The position numbers and the translations under genes are program-made. Of a stretch of DNA of 64,000 bases, positions 1-14,699 are shown piece by piece. A model generated the notes under the pieces. The model saw nothing but the letters and a program-made list of their open reading frames with translations, was not told where the DNA came from and made no database searches. Origin of the DNA: Erythrocercus mccallii (taxonomy: Eukaryota > Chordata > Aves > Passeriformes > Dicruridae); the NCBI GenBank assembly GCA_013397435.1, contig VZRG01000360.1, forward strand, positions 1 to 64,000. The letters run 5' to 3'. The first letter of the stretch is position 1. Each line of letters starts with the position of its first letter.

Positions 1-460
1 TAGACCAGAGATACCACGATGGCTTGCAGCTGCAACAGGAGACTGGACCATCGTGGGTATTGTCCAAGGCCAGGCACAGCCATCAACCCACAAGGACAGA
101 TACTTGGCAACTCGGGAAACACCCTGGCCATGTCTCCGTTTCTTTGTCTCCCGGCGAGATGACTGCACCAGAGACAGAAGAATCACATCTCTTCATTGTA
201 CATCGTAGCCTCAGGCTATGAAAAACAGCATAAGACCCCCTCCCAAACCACATGGATTCGTGGACGTGGAGACTCTGCCGATTTTGGTGCAGGTCACACG
301 ACACCAGTCACCGACACCCGGGCCGGTGACTCGAGGTTTGCGAGGTCATTGGCTCATTTTATCCATTTTTCCAAAACTTTTCCTAAATTTGTAAATATTG
401 TAAATAAACCTTTTTTGATTTTTCTATTAATATCGGATTGGCGATTTTTCATTTATAACA
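1..460 (+). mobile_element. LTR-like retroelement end (3' part of an endogenous LTR), cut by window edge
   Basis: This segment is richer in GC and CpG than the DNA after it and changes composition abruptly near 460. It contains a poly(A) signal AATAAA at 403-408, followed by a T-rich stretch (ttttttgatttttct) and ends ...ttcatttataaca. That order (poly(A) signal, short U5-like tail, terminal CA) is typical of an LTR 3' end on the plus strand. The 5' end lies left of the window, so length, target-site duplication and whether this is a solo LTR cannot be judged. No coding domains are seen. The ERV class is not established; the terminal sequence resembles ERVL-type LTRs, but that is only an impression. 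Confidence 0.5.
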
Positions 461-3400
461 AAAGTGTTCATGAAAACCCAACATTTTTCATAAAAAAATG
501 CACACCTTTGCAAAACAGGTTGCCCAGGGAAACTGTAAACTCTCCAGTTCTTGAGTATTTTAAGATTTTGATTGAATGAAGCCTGGAGAATCTGATCTAA
601 CTTTGAAGTTATTCCTGCTTTGAGAAGGGTTTTATAGTGTGTTGCCTCAAGTGATCCCTTCTAATCAAATTATTCCATCATCCTGAACTTTCAAGGTCTG
701 TAACTTCTCTAATAACAATCAAATTATTTTCCTCCTGATGACTATGAGAAGCTCTGGAGCATGAAGTATAGGAAAGTTGTGGTGATCCCACTCTCCTTAG
801 CATGGAGAAATGTCATGGAGAAATTTAAAGAACATACTAAAGAATGGAGACTATAAAATGACATGTCTGGCAGCAGAAGCTTTACTTGTGGGGTGAATCA
901 TTTTATGTGAATGGCCTCCAGTCACCAGCATGCCAGTGGGATTTCCTCCTCTTCTAATGATAGTTTACATAAAGTGAAATAGATTTATTTTTAGTGAGAC
1001 ATAATGATTTGAATAATGAATGTCCTATTTCCTGTATATTCTTTCTCACCTTTTTTGTCCAAATATTATTATTTTATAAACCAGAAAACACTTCAGGAAG
1101 AACTTCTAAATGAAATAAAATAAAATGATGAAGAGGATATATTCCATTCATCCATGTTATGCAAAGCATTGAAAGGAGTCCAATTTTGCTGTGAATTGAA
1201 GTCTGACCAAATTCCACAGTGCTCGTATCATCAGTGAGGCTACTTCTCCAAAGCTCATGCTGTTGTTCTCTAAAGCCTCCTAGCAAGAAATTAGTGCTTA
1301 TAAGCCTCATTTTTGTTTTGATTCCAATATACATGGGCTTCTATTTAAAAAGTTAAATAAATAATATAAATAAAGACTATAAATAAATGAGTTGTCATGA
1401 ATTATAATAAAGACTCACAGCCTGTTTGCCAATGATACACTGATTACTTACTCCTTCCACACCATCTATACAAACACTCTAGTAAGATCAATTAAATACT
1501 AGAACAGGTCTGATACCCTGCAGTGCATAAGAAGCTGTATTTCATGACTGCAGATCAGAATTACCAGTAGTATTGAAACTACTGATGTTCAACCTTCCAC
1601 TCAGAAAGTAAAAGCAGTGTAATGGTGGTATCAATGAAATAGTAAGGAGTGCAAATCGTGAGTCTCTGCAGATTCAAGATTCTACTGAAGAAACCATGAA
1701 GAAGGATGACGGCTTGAGATATCTTTGTAAAATGACTGTCTAGTGAACGTTCATAGTAGAAGCAGCAAAGAGAACATATACTTGAGGGAAATAAAGAAAT
1801 AAAAAAAGCTGGATTTGCACTTAAATCCCATGAAAAAAAGAATTAATAGGCCAGAAGGAAAGAGTCAGATCATATTTCTTTAAAAACAGATTCAATTTCT
1901 AACATAACACTGGGTACTTCATCTTCCACTTTAGTGCAAGAACATAAACCCATGTTGTCTCCAACAACTACAATACTCAACTACTAAGACATATGATATT
2001 TCTAACCATTTTCTGGGTTATTTCTTAGGCTTTTCCTTGTACCTTTTAAAAATCACATCCAGTTTCCACTCTAACCCTTAATTCCATTCAATATATCTTA
2101 ATGGAAACTGTAGTAAAGATCAGAACTGAGAAGTCATTAATTCATACAGACTCCAACTTTGAGACAGTATCTTTAAACACCAAGACACTCCCTACTTGCA
2201 GATTTTTTGGGCAAATGAGAATGTAACAAAGCAGAATTCTTGCACTTCTGTATTTTTAGTATCATTGTGCTCCTTTTCCATGTTCTCAGTTTGGTATCCA
2301 ACCTGATGATTGACTAAATCCTCACGCAAGTTTGTGTCACATATATCACATAATTTACATTTCAAAACATTTAAGAGAATTAAAGACTTTTGGAAAACAA
2401 AGCTGTGGATTTGTTAATGTCTATTAATAACATACTCTTACATTACCAGACAAAAGAGATCAAAGTTTAAAAGAGAAGGGAAAAAAACCTTTAAAAATTA
2501 ATTATGAAAACTTTTTCAAACCACAAATCATTAACACGTGTCAAGTTGGAAGTTTTATTTTCATTTACACTTTCAACACAGTATTTGCCAGCTAGTTCTT
2601 CCTTCATTTTTTGAGTGTGACCCAAGTTCATGGTTGCACATTTTCCTAGTTAACTATCCCACCAACACCTACAGCTGAATTCAACTGGCAGGCATGTGCA
2701 CAAGAAACTGATTTCTTTTCTAAAATCAAATCCTATCAAATGTAAACATGTGAATGTTGAAGTTGCACAAACGATCCTCTCACCATGTTAATTATATAGC
2801 TGTAGCAGATGTGTTACAATGGAAAATTAACCACTGAAGGCAGTATTACAGATGAAAATTCTGGTTTTGGGCAATCCCTGCCCCAGTCCAGCAGCACCAC
2901 CTGGCAGGGGCAGAAGCGCTGGAGGCAGTTCCACCTGGAAGCTTCTCCCTTTTCCCTGCCCTATCCCTCAGTGTAAATGTTCATAATCTCAAACTCTACA
3001 TGTTTTGAATTCCCAGGAATACAAGTTTTGAAAGAGTTTACAGTGAGAACCTCAGTGAATGTACTTAGCTGAGGAGTATTATATGCCCTGAATGTGTTAT
3101 TAGCTGGGTTTTCTTCCCTTTTGCAAGACAAGGGCCTCATTTTATCCTTTGCATTTTGTAATAAAAGCCTTTTTTTTTTCATACTTTCAGAAAAGAGCTT
3201 AACTGACCTCAGCACTTTGAGGATTTTATTAAAATCTGCACTAGAATTAAGTTTACATTTCAGAATGGCAGAAACCCAGCAAACTAAACTACAGTAATTT
3301 TCTTAGTTTTGAGTCTATTTTCAATGAACACTTTCTACTTGTTCTGCAGCTTCACATTTTTAAGTGCTATCAGCAGTACTTCACACCAAGATAAGAAAAG

Positions 3401-6400
3401 AAAAAGAAATTACTGTGGCTGAAGAATACATCTGCGTTACCAGATTCTGTAAATTCAAGGAGGTTAGAGTTCAAATGAATGACAGTTTATTAAAAATGCC
3501 CTGGAGCATTCTTAATTCCAGATTGGATTCGGCTCAGTACAACTCAGGCTAACATAATACTGTTCCAGTTTGTGGGAATGAAGAGGGGGAGGGACAATTG
3601 CATGTTTTCTCAGTTCAAGTATAATATATTTCTGCAGGATGACGAGGAGCTGGCAACATTCCAGCAGTCAAGGTTAGTATGGTTAGTACTACTACCTTTA
3701 AAGGGTTGACACTTCATTTTGGCAACAATACTGGTGATAAATACAAGAGTTTTGGATTTCCCTAACTGACTTTTTCAAGTATCAGTAGCTATACAAAAAT
3801 TTCATACCTATTTTATTTTAAAACCTAATCTTGTGCTAGTACACAGATAATTTATTAATTTTACATAGTGAAAGGAAATAAAGAAACCCATCTATTTAGA
3901 TATTCTTTTACTTTAATATTAAAATATTAACCATTACATTTTTTTAAAAAATTAACAATTACATTCATTCAGTAAAGCTGGATACATTTTGATAATAAGT
4001 CATTCAGTGTAAGAATCCATCCAGTTGTTTTGAAAGGGGTTTTTTTCCATTTCCTAAGGAAATGCCTTTTTTTCTCTACTCCAAGTTACACACTACATAA
4101 ATTTCAGTTATCTCCAGCTCTGTGAAGATTAATGCAATAAAAATAATATTTGGGGGTTTTCCTCCAAGATTAAGCAAGAGATTGTAAAAAAGGAAAGACT
4201 TAATCCTCAAACTTTCTCTTTGTGGCTTTCCTACAAATTTATTCTGTCACTGGACTAAGAGGGCATAGAAAACACATTCACAGAGATGAGGGAAAGCAGA
4301 TACAAGCTGGAATTTGTTCACAGTAAATATCCACCTACCAGCTCTTTCAACTTTCAGGCTGGAGACCTCAGGCTTTGACATTAACACACTGCCTTTCCCT
4401 CGCACACTGAAGGTGAGTGCAGGCATGCCAGGATCCTGTCCCAGCAGCTGCTGGCCATGCAGGGAACCACTTTATCTCATGGCTAATTCAATCATACACC
4501 TACAGGAGGGCCAGCAGCAGTCATGTGGACCTACTGCTTTTAAAATTGCCAGTGCTGTCCTGCAATATGGTTTGTAAATACCTTGTTTCTTCCTGTTTCA
4601 AATGCAAATATTGCCAGTGTGCAACTGCCTCAACAGTTTATTACAAAGGTGCTTTCACAAAAGTAAACAGACATAGCAAAGTGTCATCCTGAGCTTTGCA
4701 AGACATGCAAATAAACTTTGTTATCCTCCCCTCTACTCTCTTCCCATCCCATTTGTCATCTATAGACAAATTCCTCACCTCACTTCCATACCAGTTCTTA
4801 AACCCAGGAAATAGGTCTAACAAAACCGGTACAGTTATGGAGGCTGATGCTCTTGAACCTTTCCAAACAAAGAAATTAGACATATGTAGTGTCTCACAAC
4901 TTTGGATTATTGTCAAAGAGAAAAGTAACCATACTCTAGAATGCATAAAAGCTTTAAAATAAGCATCACAAGTGAAGGATTTGACAGAATATTATGGAGA
5001 ATTTATAAATTCCAGGTTGGTCTTTCAATTTGTAAAAGACTGGACACATAGGGCCCAGTGACATCAGCCAGCAATGCAGTGGCAGTTCAACACAAAGCAC
5101 CAGAAGCACAGAAGCAGCTGTCCCCAGGGAAGGGCCATGTCCAACATCATAATTATCAAATGGGATGCCATGCTGCAGAATTTGACATCAAAAACATCAC
5201 TGAAATGACTTCATTACCAAAAGTAGGATTTAAAGTATTTTAATCCTCCTGCTAAGAACGGTTAAGAATACACGAGGTTTTCTCTCATTCAGATAAAGAA
5301 GAGACACAGCATAGAGAGGGCACATATTTCTCATCCAGACCTGCAGGGATCACAGTCAGGGAGAGAAGGTTCTTTAGTTTCCTTAATATTTCCTTGCTGG
5401 CCGTCACCAGTCATGTTAATTTATATAAGCACAGTGTTATGACAGAGACATATGTCCATCTCTACATAGAATTATTCTGGATTTTAGTGTATTCCCATAG
5501 CTTAAAATAAATAGCTATCCTACGTAAAAGGGCTGTGGTCTTTATAATTTAAGATTTTGCAAGAGAATTCTGGGAACTGTATTCAAGTGGTTCACTTTTC
5601 TGGTACTGGCAGTTAGAACATTGATCATTTTATTCTAAGCCTCAGTAATTCAATAAAATATATGAGCACATCTATATCATTCTTGGATTCATGATCTGTA
5701 ATTTGGGTTTCCAATTAATATAGTAATTTCACATAACTGAAAAACATAATTAAATAATTTTGGAAAATACTGGTCATAAACACTTAGAGTAATTATCAGT
5801 TTAAAAAGCTAAACCAAACCAACAACTAAAAGCAACACTTTTTTTTAAATTAAAACAAACAAAATTATTATCTAAATAATGGTAACCTCTGTGCTCTAGG
5901 GTCATGATCCTAGACAGGTGGAAACAAAAGCTATTCTCAAGTACAAACACAAATTATGCTTCCCCTACAGTCCCAAGAATATTGTCATCTATTTAAATAC
6001 TTCATCTTGTGAAACATAACTGGCCCCCAGTTACAGTATTCTCACTTAGCTTCAGCTAAAATACACTATATGACAACCCACTGACAAAATGTGAATGTGA
6101 CCTTCAGGAAAACTGAAAAGGATGGGCAAGAGAACAGAGTACTCCTCTCAGATGCAGCTGGAATGTTTTGTCCCAAACAGAAGCTCTTTCACCAATAGCA
6201 AAACACTATTATATATATGATGAAATAAATAACATCACATTATGATATTTTAAGGCTATATACATTTAAAAAATAAAAAATAAAAGTCAGACCTCAGATC
6301 ATGTCAATAAAGATACAGTATTTAATGTGCTGCAAGAATCAGTCAATAACTGTTCTTTTTCCAAGGCAAATTTCATACTGACAAGGCCTAATTCACACTT

Positions 6401-8057
6401 GGCCCTATTCAACTCAGTCACCCAGACACGCACTGTGATGGAAACAAGACCAAGCACCTGAGCAACTGTGCAAGTTCATTTTTTAAGGGGGAAAGAAAAA
6501 AAAAAAGGAGCATCCTTATATTTTTGTTTTACTTTTAAAATTGGTAATTTCATTGACACATCTTGTTAATTTTCTCTCCTTTTCCACTGAGCTTCATCTG
6601 AGCAAGTCTATAATCTTTTTAATCAGCTTTAATCAGCCTTAGCTCTGCTCTTACATTTATTTGATACTGTCCAAACCTAATTTAAAAAGTGGCATGAAAA
6701 GTGTTTTATAGTTGTGCATGTGAAAGCAAATTTGATATAATGCATCGATAAATTACAGAGCTCAATCTAATGTTTCCAGAAAAATAAAAATAAAGCAAAT
6801 TGAGTTGACTATTGAACATATACTGATTTCAGTAGGACACTCAATTGTCCTACAGAATACTGTATCTGGAGGAGAACCCTTATGGGCTGAAAACAATTAG
6901 GCTGTGTGATTTTGGTGTTGAGTCCTTTCAGATAAACCATGCAAGCAGAGCAGAGCAACTCTTTAGCTGGTGTTAAAGCCCAGCGCTGTCAGAGTGGCCT
7001 CTCTGGTTAATGTCAATAGCACTGCGTATAAAAGGTGACTAAAGTGTGTACAAATGTTGATCTTTGGAGAAGGCATGCCTAGAATCATGCACACATCTAC
7101 TATTTCATCCACCAGGTCAACTCCTGGGAGAGAGGGCAGATTGGGAGTTTTCTTGCCAAAAGTTGATTCTTAGCCTGCTTGTTAGGTTACACTGCACAAA
7201 GCTACTTCCCCACTGCTCTTAATCCATAATCTCAATATACTATTAAAGTTAGAAATGCTTTCTTAGAATGTATCCAAACACAGCAGGGCAGGGATTCACA
7301 TGCCGTGCGTAAAGTCTTACTGCAAACAGGTAGTTTATGTAAGTAAGAGGTTTTCCACTGCCTGAATTGTGCTTACATGTTGTGAAATAGCAAGTCTTAT
7401 TAAAGTGAAAATATTATTGTAGAAAAGTACTTGTAGAAAAATTGTACTTGAATAATTTTATGTGAGGAATCTCAGAAAAAACAATTTCTTAACAAAGTTT
7501 GACACAGTAAATGTTAATTAATAATATTAATAGGCAGCAATATAAAGATTCATGTAACTGATTGAAAGATATAGCTTCTGCATCAATAAGAATTTCATGC
7601 CATCTTTAAAAATTCTGTGACTTTAAAAGTTCGTGTGAGTACTGAATGCCCAAGGAACACACATCTGTGGTCTTCTCTTAATACAGATAATATTGCCCTG
7701 TTTACTTGATCCTATGGCATTTTTACTATAAAATTATTTATGTAATATTTTATTGGCTTGGCATACATAAAGCAGTCAGTGGCATGGAGATGCTATCTCC
7801 TTAAAAACTCAAATTATCTCCTATTGTATATAGTGCAATATCAACTATATCAATAACTTTAAGAAAAGCTAAGTATGTCTTTCATGAAAGAGCCAAGTTT
7901 TAGTTCTGGCTTACCCAGACACAGATCATTCTTAATAAGAAAAATTTTAATACTTGGTATAGCAATTGATAATTACAACCTGACAAATTTGTTCAGAGCC
8001 ATGGGGAAAATACTGGAGAGCACATGGAGCAGAACTACAAACAGTTGACTAATTTAG
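461..8057 (-). other. ERC2: ERC2 intron sequence, no gene seen
   Basis: AT-rich intron DNA with scattered homopolymer runs. Open frames here are short and overlap on both strands, with no domain or splice structure that I can support. A small GC-richer patch lies at about 2875-2945 (runs such as ccctgccccagtccagcagc) without any recognisable feature. Confidence 0.7.
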
Positions 8058-8350
8058 TTGGTTCAGATACAAAAAGAACACAAGCAACAAAGTTTATTAA
8101 TAGGGCAATACAATAATTTTTTTAAAAAAAGCAATTGGAAACAACTTGGGAGAGTCACTTCAGGAAGAGACCGGTCAATAGGAACAGAACTGCCCAGGGT
8201 AGGGCAGTCCATGGGACAGTCAGGGAGGCCTGAGGGGGACAACAAAATGTCTGACAACTGGACTCCATTATTAACACATGATAAGCTAGGAATGATCACA
8301 TGATGGAGCAAAAATATCAACCTAGAATTTGTCAACAGGAATTCCTCCAT
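8058..8350 (-). mobile_element. Possible LTR-like fragment (minus strand)
   Basis: Read on the minus strand, this stretch runs from a GC-richer part through a pyrimidine-rich tract to TATTAATAAACTTTGTTGC at its end (plus-strand tttattaatagg near 8092-8105). AATAAA followed closely by a GT/T-rich tail resembles the R-U5 border of an avian LTR. No terminal repeats or duplicated target site were found, and the stretch from 8350 to 8830 is also GC-richer than its surroundings, so the true extent is unclear. It could instead be an old unrelated insertion or chance composition. Confidence 0.3.
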
Positions 8351-11300
8351 GAAGACAGTTCACAGTCAGCATGCCAATTTTTCAAAACACTAGAGAGTGT
8401 TCAATCTGCAGCTCCCTGACCATGAAACTATCCCCACAGCTGCTACACAGAACCATCTCACTGGGTACATCAGTTCCAGATCACAGTGCCTCCCTCAACT
8501 GACACAGGAGAGAGAAATTCCCTGTGGGTGGAAGAAGCAGGGCTTGAGGGGCTGAGCTGAATTCAACAACAGCCCCAGGAAACAGAACTTGGGGGAAAAG
8601 GGAACCAGATGGGAGGTGGTGGTGCAGGCTCAGCTGCCTTTGGAAGCAGCACGCCAACACACTGCCAAGGGCAGGAACAGAGCCCTTTGATGCCCCCATG
8701 GCACTGCAGCCACATGAGCTCAGGAAGAAACTGTGCAGCAACTGAACAGGTCCTTCCACATAACTGCACAGCCACAGGAGTGCTGCAAAGGTGCAAAGAC
8801 AGAATGTGCACAATTCCACATATACACATTATGTAGAAAAGAAACTGTAAGAATGGTTTGCTATGATTTCAGAGGTGGGAAAGGAAAATCAAATGGAGGA
8901 GAGAACACTGACAAGTGTAGGAAGATACCCCAAGAAACAGGATCCTTCCAAAACTGAACATTTTTTCTCAATAACTATTTGAAGGAAAAGGAAGTAAAAG
9001 ACTTCAGAACAATGGTTTTATACCACGCTAGCTCCTGAAAAGTTCATCTCCATCTCTTTGGGAAATTGAGCAGTAGTTCACATTTTTGGGAAAAACAAAG
9101 ATGCTGAGTTATAGAACTTGCTCTTTTCCAAGCAACAAAGCCACGCTCTCTGACTATTACAAAATCAAAACAAATTTCAGTAAGTGTACCCCAGTGAAGA
9201 AAAAGAACTGCCACTTAAGCCTTTGGTCATCTACAAAGAAAAAAAAATTCAATTGTCACATCCGTTCATGAGAATTTGGAACAAGTATAAAAATGCAAAT
9301 ATTGCAACTCAATCTTGTAAAACCTAAACTTTTTGTTTGACTCATAGCTAATGACAGACCAGCCAAATGCACTTCCACTGAGTGATAGATTTTGTTTTGC
9401 TAGACTGAAAAAGGGGAGCAGAAGATTGTAATATTTATACCATTCTTCACCTTGTTACTGGGCTCTTCCATAGGCTCTACCAGTCACAAGAAAATACTAG
9501 AAAGAGGCAGCAGAAAATGGTACTTCACTCTCTGAAAGTTGAAATATTCTGACAGATCCTCCCTATGGAAGTTCACTGATTTCCCACATCTTATGAAGCA
9601 GTTATTGCTCAGCCTGTCAGTGGGTTATATGCTCAAAACTTTGGGTAAGGCAGCTTTCCTCACCTAGTGATTACAAGCATTTTTTGCCATGTGCTAGAGT
9701 AAATAGTGAAGAGCAGTTATCATCAGTATTTCGGTTGAGCATTTGTGCTTTCTAAATTGCACTTTACACTACATTACAAAGGGAAGCCTTATGAAATGCA
9801 GTCTCATAAGATGCAGGAATTCTGTATATGAAGAATTTTTCTGTACAGATAAATTATGAATCAGTTCTAAGTAGAAACCCAAGAGAAATTATACTCTAAA
9901 GCCTTGGCCTGAATCATAATAATTCCTCTGTGGAATTTACTAAAGGTTTTCCTATTGTAACTCCTCTTGTATGGGCATTATTTAGATACCAATGTAATGA
10001 GCTTCATAAGTTAGGCGGATATATATATAAATGGAAGTTTTATACAGCTATGTATTTTTGTAGGTAAAATACATTAGACAAATTTTGATGAGAATAATAG
10101 TATTTCTCATCAGATGAAAAAAGGAAAAACAGGTCACAGAATCTTTAACTAATGTAAGCTGCCTTTTATTCCTCATCTAAAGGTTCTGTTTTCCTTTTAA
10201 GTCTCTCAAGTCTTTTCCCAAATGAGGCAACATTCAGGAGAGTATAAACAGAAAACATGCAGAGGTACAAGTTGATATTATTCACTCTGCTTTGAGGCAA
10301 AATATATGGGCATTCAGACCACAAGCTAAGTGGCAGAACTTACAAAACTTACAGATGAGAGGATTAAACTGGCCTTGATGAGAACTTTATTTTGGATCTG
10401 CTTGACCTTTTCCTGTAAACTCACTTGTCATTGCTCATATTCTGTATAAGTCACATGGGGAATATATTTTCTTATTTTCTTATTTTTTGGTTTTGGAGAA
10501 CAGAGATGACTACATACACATTAAGTTGTGCATTTGAAGGATTTTTTTAAGATCTAGAGTCTGTATCCATGGAATACACAACTCCATAAGTGAGGATACA
10601 TTCAAACTATATTAGAGTGCATTTGCAAACATACATATTTAAATAGTATTTATAAACTAATGCTTCCTCTCTTTTCCAACTTTGTACAGGCCTTTGTCCC
10701 ACAGAAAAACTTTATTACAGAAGTCTCTGCTAAACTTAGCAGTTCTTAAAGTAATCAAATTTATATTTCACTAGTGCAAGAAGAACTTAGAATACAAATC
10801 CAAAGGATTCTTAGATTTACCGAGATGAAATAAGCAGCTATGCAGCATAAACTAAGGTGTCAAGTTTTTAAGTCAGAAAAGCTTTTCTATCCATTTCAAG
10901 ATGCCTGATACTGCATATATTCCATTTCAGATGGGCTATTCAGTTCCTCAAATTAGCTCCAGTACCAGCTATAGTAATTGAAATTTACATTGTATTGATG
11001 TGTTTTAAGAAATATTGTCTCCAAAATGTTCAGCAAAGAAAAGGTTACTCTTTCATCTACAGCCCAACAAAAGTAATAACCCCAATAATATATCTGTGTG
11101 CTCACAACATTCAGTTTCAGTTAGAAAACTGCCTACAATGGCTGAAATTAAGCACACAGGATTGTTATAGGCAGGTCATATAGTTATTTATTTTATTTTT
11201 GTATTTCCAATCTGATACAAATATTTTTTAAATGTTTGGGAATTAGGATAGTCTAAATATAATATATTTCTAATGGAAATAACATTTGCTCCATTTAGGC

Positions 11301-14300
11301 CTCAGATATTGCTGATGGCAGAACAAGATTGGAATGTGCAGATAATTATCTTTGAGGCTAGTCAACAGCTAGAAGGCCTTCATAATATCACCTTTAAGAT
11401 CAAGCCAAGACATTCCAGTCTGAATCAAGGTTTATTTATTAAAGGGTTTAGCACTTTTAGATCCAATATTGCCTGGAAGACCACCAATTTCCATTTCCTA
11501 ATATCTAATTTCTCTAGTTTCTTGGTGCATACATAAGAGCGTCAAAATCACTTCAGTGAGCACACACATACGCACATAAATGACATCTAAATTCCTTCCC
11601 CTCTGTAAGATGAATTCCACAGGAAACACCTAAAAGCAAAATCTCCACAGAGAGAAAGCTATAGGAACTTTCAATAATTTTCACTCATTTAGGCAACACG
11701 GTTTAGACAACTACAGAGCTTTCTTAGTGAAAGATTTTGGATTTTTCTTGATCTTGATTGGTATAAGGGATATTGAGAAAAATAATGTTGTATACATATA
11801 AGACGTGCTTTCAATATTTTCTTATCTAGGAAGAGATTTCGGCACTTAAAACTTAAGAGTTTACTTCTTTTTCCTTTAAGAAACATGGTTTACAATGAGT
11901 AAATAAAATTATTTTTCAAAAGTAAAAGTCAGCAATTCTCTTGTTTTAAGTTGACTTTTTCAGTCTGGGGTCTTTTTTTGTGTTTGTGCCACTTATCTAA
12001 AATCTACTGTTCATGACGATCAAAAGTAACAGTTCATAATACAACATCTGTTCTGTAAATTCATAGCATAATCTTACAGAGGGCCTCCATAAGTGAACAA
12101 AAAAGATATATAGCCTTTCTACACATAATGGATGTGGTCAATAAAAAGTCTAAATAATCACAGTATGATCCTGGTTATCCAAACTTCCCTGCTGTACATC
12201 TTCCTGTCCAACAGTGACTCCTCATAATACAAACCCGTGAGTCCCCTGGATAAATGGGGTGTGATACAAATTGTTTGAATAAGTGCTATCCTACTGTACT
12301 GCATTATGAATATAGTTTAATCTGTCGTAGTACTTGATGTAACATTATACAACATTCCAACCCAAGAACAGGCAAAATTAGCCATCACGAGAGTAACCCT
12401 CACTGCTATAAATGCACAATAACATGACATAATATAAATAATAACTACTATTGACTTACTACATTATTCTAATACTAAAAATCAGCTAGTACTTCATAGT
12501 CAAAAAGCCAAAATACAGGCAAAGAACGCTTTAAAAACTTTGGTCTGTTTTTTGTTTTTTCAAAAAAGAAAAAAGAAGAGCATCTACTTTTCAAAGACAG
12601 TGTTTTTGTGTTTCTCCTTCACTTTAATTAAGAAGAGTTAGTAATTAAGCTGCCAAAGGAGGCCCAGAAGATAAAAGATTTCCCAAACCAAGTAATATAA
12701 GTTTCCTGAACATAGGAAAGAAGACTCAAGTTATCTAAAAGGACAGCAACCTTCCTCCCTGCCCCTTGCCCTCTCCAAATAGCATTTTAAAGGGAAAAAG
12801 AAAAAAATGCCAATTATATGCTCTGTCAGGAGGATATATTCTTCTTGCATGTACTGCCTGTTGCTTCAGCAGAACAGAAGTAGTAGAGTTAATAAGGATA
12901 CCAATCCACTATTATTTTTACTCAGCATTGTAATTATAAACTAAAACCGTTTTCCTATTCCAATCACAAGCTTATGGTTAGAAGCCCACATGGTCCCATA
13001 TACACTGTAATATCTAAAATGAAAGTCTTGAAAAAACAAAGAACTGAACCTAAGCTAAGCACATTGCTGTCTTTACCAGAGAAGTCAACTCAGAAATAAA
13101 CACAACTGTTCATGAGAAAGATATTAGAAGCAATAAATTTTCTAGTGATGAGTGTTTTTAGGTGTATAATTTATGTGTGCACTCACTGGTGGCATGACCA
13201 GAAACACAGATACCATGGAATGAAAAGGAGAAAAAATAGGGGAAAGTAGAAGATACGGATATATGCTCTACTAAGCTGCTAAAAAAATAGCCAACTTATA
13301 TGAAAGACTAGATTGTGGCATATTTTCACAAAAGCAAAAACAAAAACTAGCATTGTTGACCCAAGAATGAACATTGGCAGGAAACTGCCATTAGGTCTTC
13401 TATAGTTTACATTTTTTCCTTCCAGACACTGCCAGTGGGAGGTTTTAAAGCATAATGATATACTGAGAAACTTATGACAAGCATGTCCAAACAAAGTAAA
13501 ACATATTTTTCGCAAAACAGTAAACTCTGATAGCTTTAAATCCAGGGAGCCAGAGGTAGCCTGAAGACTAATTACAACAGAATTGTTCACTTGTAAAACC
13601 AGTTTAAGGTATTTAGGTATTCTTGATTTTTTTTCCAGAAAATATCATTGCAGCAGGAAGTTACTTATAAAAAAAAAGTTGAAATAGGAAAGACTTTTTC
13701 ATACCCCAAAAAAGTTGAACAGTATAATGCTTAACAGCTTGATAACAGCAAAAAATAGACAAATATGTTAATTAGCATCAATTAGAAAATGTATCAGACA
13801 TTACAGTAAAAAAAAATTTAAAGAATGGAGTAGGTGTAAAACCTGAATAGTTTTTTTATTCCTGGAAGCTGTCTTTTTTAAGTCATACTTAGAGTTTCTT
13901 AATAAATTGTTACATGAGGGTGTACCTAAATATGAGTATATTTAAATGTGTTGTGCAAATGGAGATCACTACAGCCACACATGCAGTCACAGCTGTAATT
14001 TTCATTGTACAACTACATGACTAGGCACCATAAACTTCTAAGAACAGAAGAACTCTTTTCACATATTAAAACAAATTTATCTGAGCCTGTATAGAATAAA
14101 AAGATTGCTGAAGAATCAAAAGCATGTTTAAATAATACTGCTGTGAAAGACAAAAATTTCCTTTCTTTTATTCCTATCAAAACACAAGCTTGACCCAAGG
14201 AAAATAATGTCAAATCAATATCTTAGAATGCTCCTGACACTTTCAGACACAGAAGATAACATATGAAACATTTCTCTGTATATACAATCTAGTCCCAAAT

Positions 14301-14699
14301 CTATGCCATAGACTCTTAGCCATAACCTGACCATTAATGTGTAACTATGTGCATTATGATGATTGTCCCGCTTATTTCCTAATATAAGGAATTAATATTT
14401 CTCTAATTCTAATAAATCCTGAGGGAATTAAAGAAGTCATAGGAACCATGATGTGGCTTTTGTTTAATAGAGGTGTAATTCAATTCTCAGCAGTGTCTTG
14501 TGAGGACAAAGATAATCTCCTAGCATATTTACATGGCACTTGTAGTCACAAGCAGAAATTTAGCTGTTTGTTCATCTTCTTCAATATCCTAACAAAAGAA
14601 ATAATAAACAGGCTCAGCAATATCCAGACACAACGCTTCTACTCTGCTTAATACCTAGTGCATAACTTCTCTCAGAAATAAAGGGGCAAACTAGAAACC
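8351..14699 (-). other. ERC2: ERC2 intron sequence, no gene seen
   Basis: The first 500 nt are moderately GC-rich with overlapping open frames on both strands (8481-8836), which look like compositional by-products because none has a recognisable domain or splice borders. The remainder is AT-rich intron with ordinary A- and T-runs. Confidence 0.65.

Noticed and set aside
8481..8836. Overlapping open frames on both strands (up to 112 codons)
   Set aside because: They come with raised GC content, are Cys/Leu/Ser-rich or low in structure, and have no start context, splice borders or domain.
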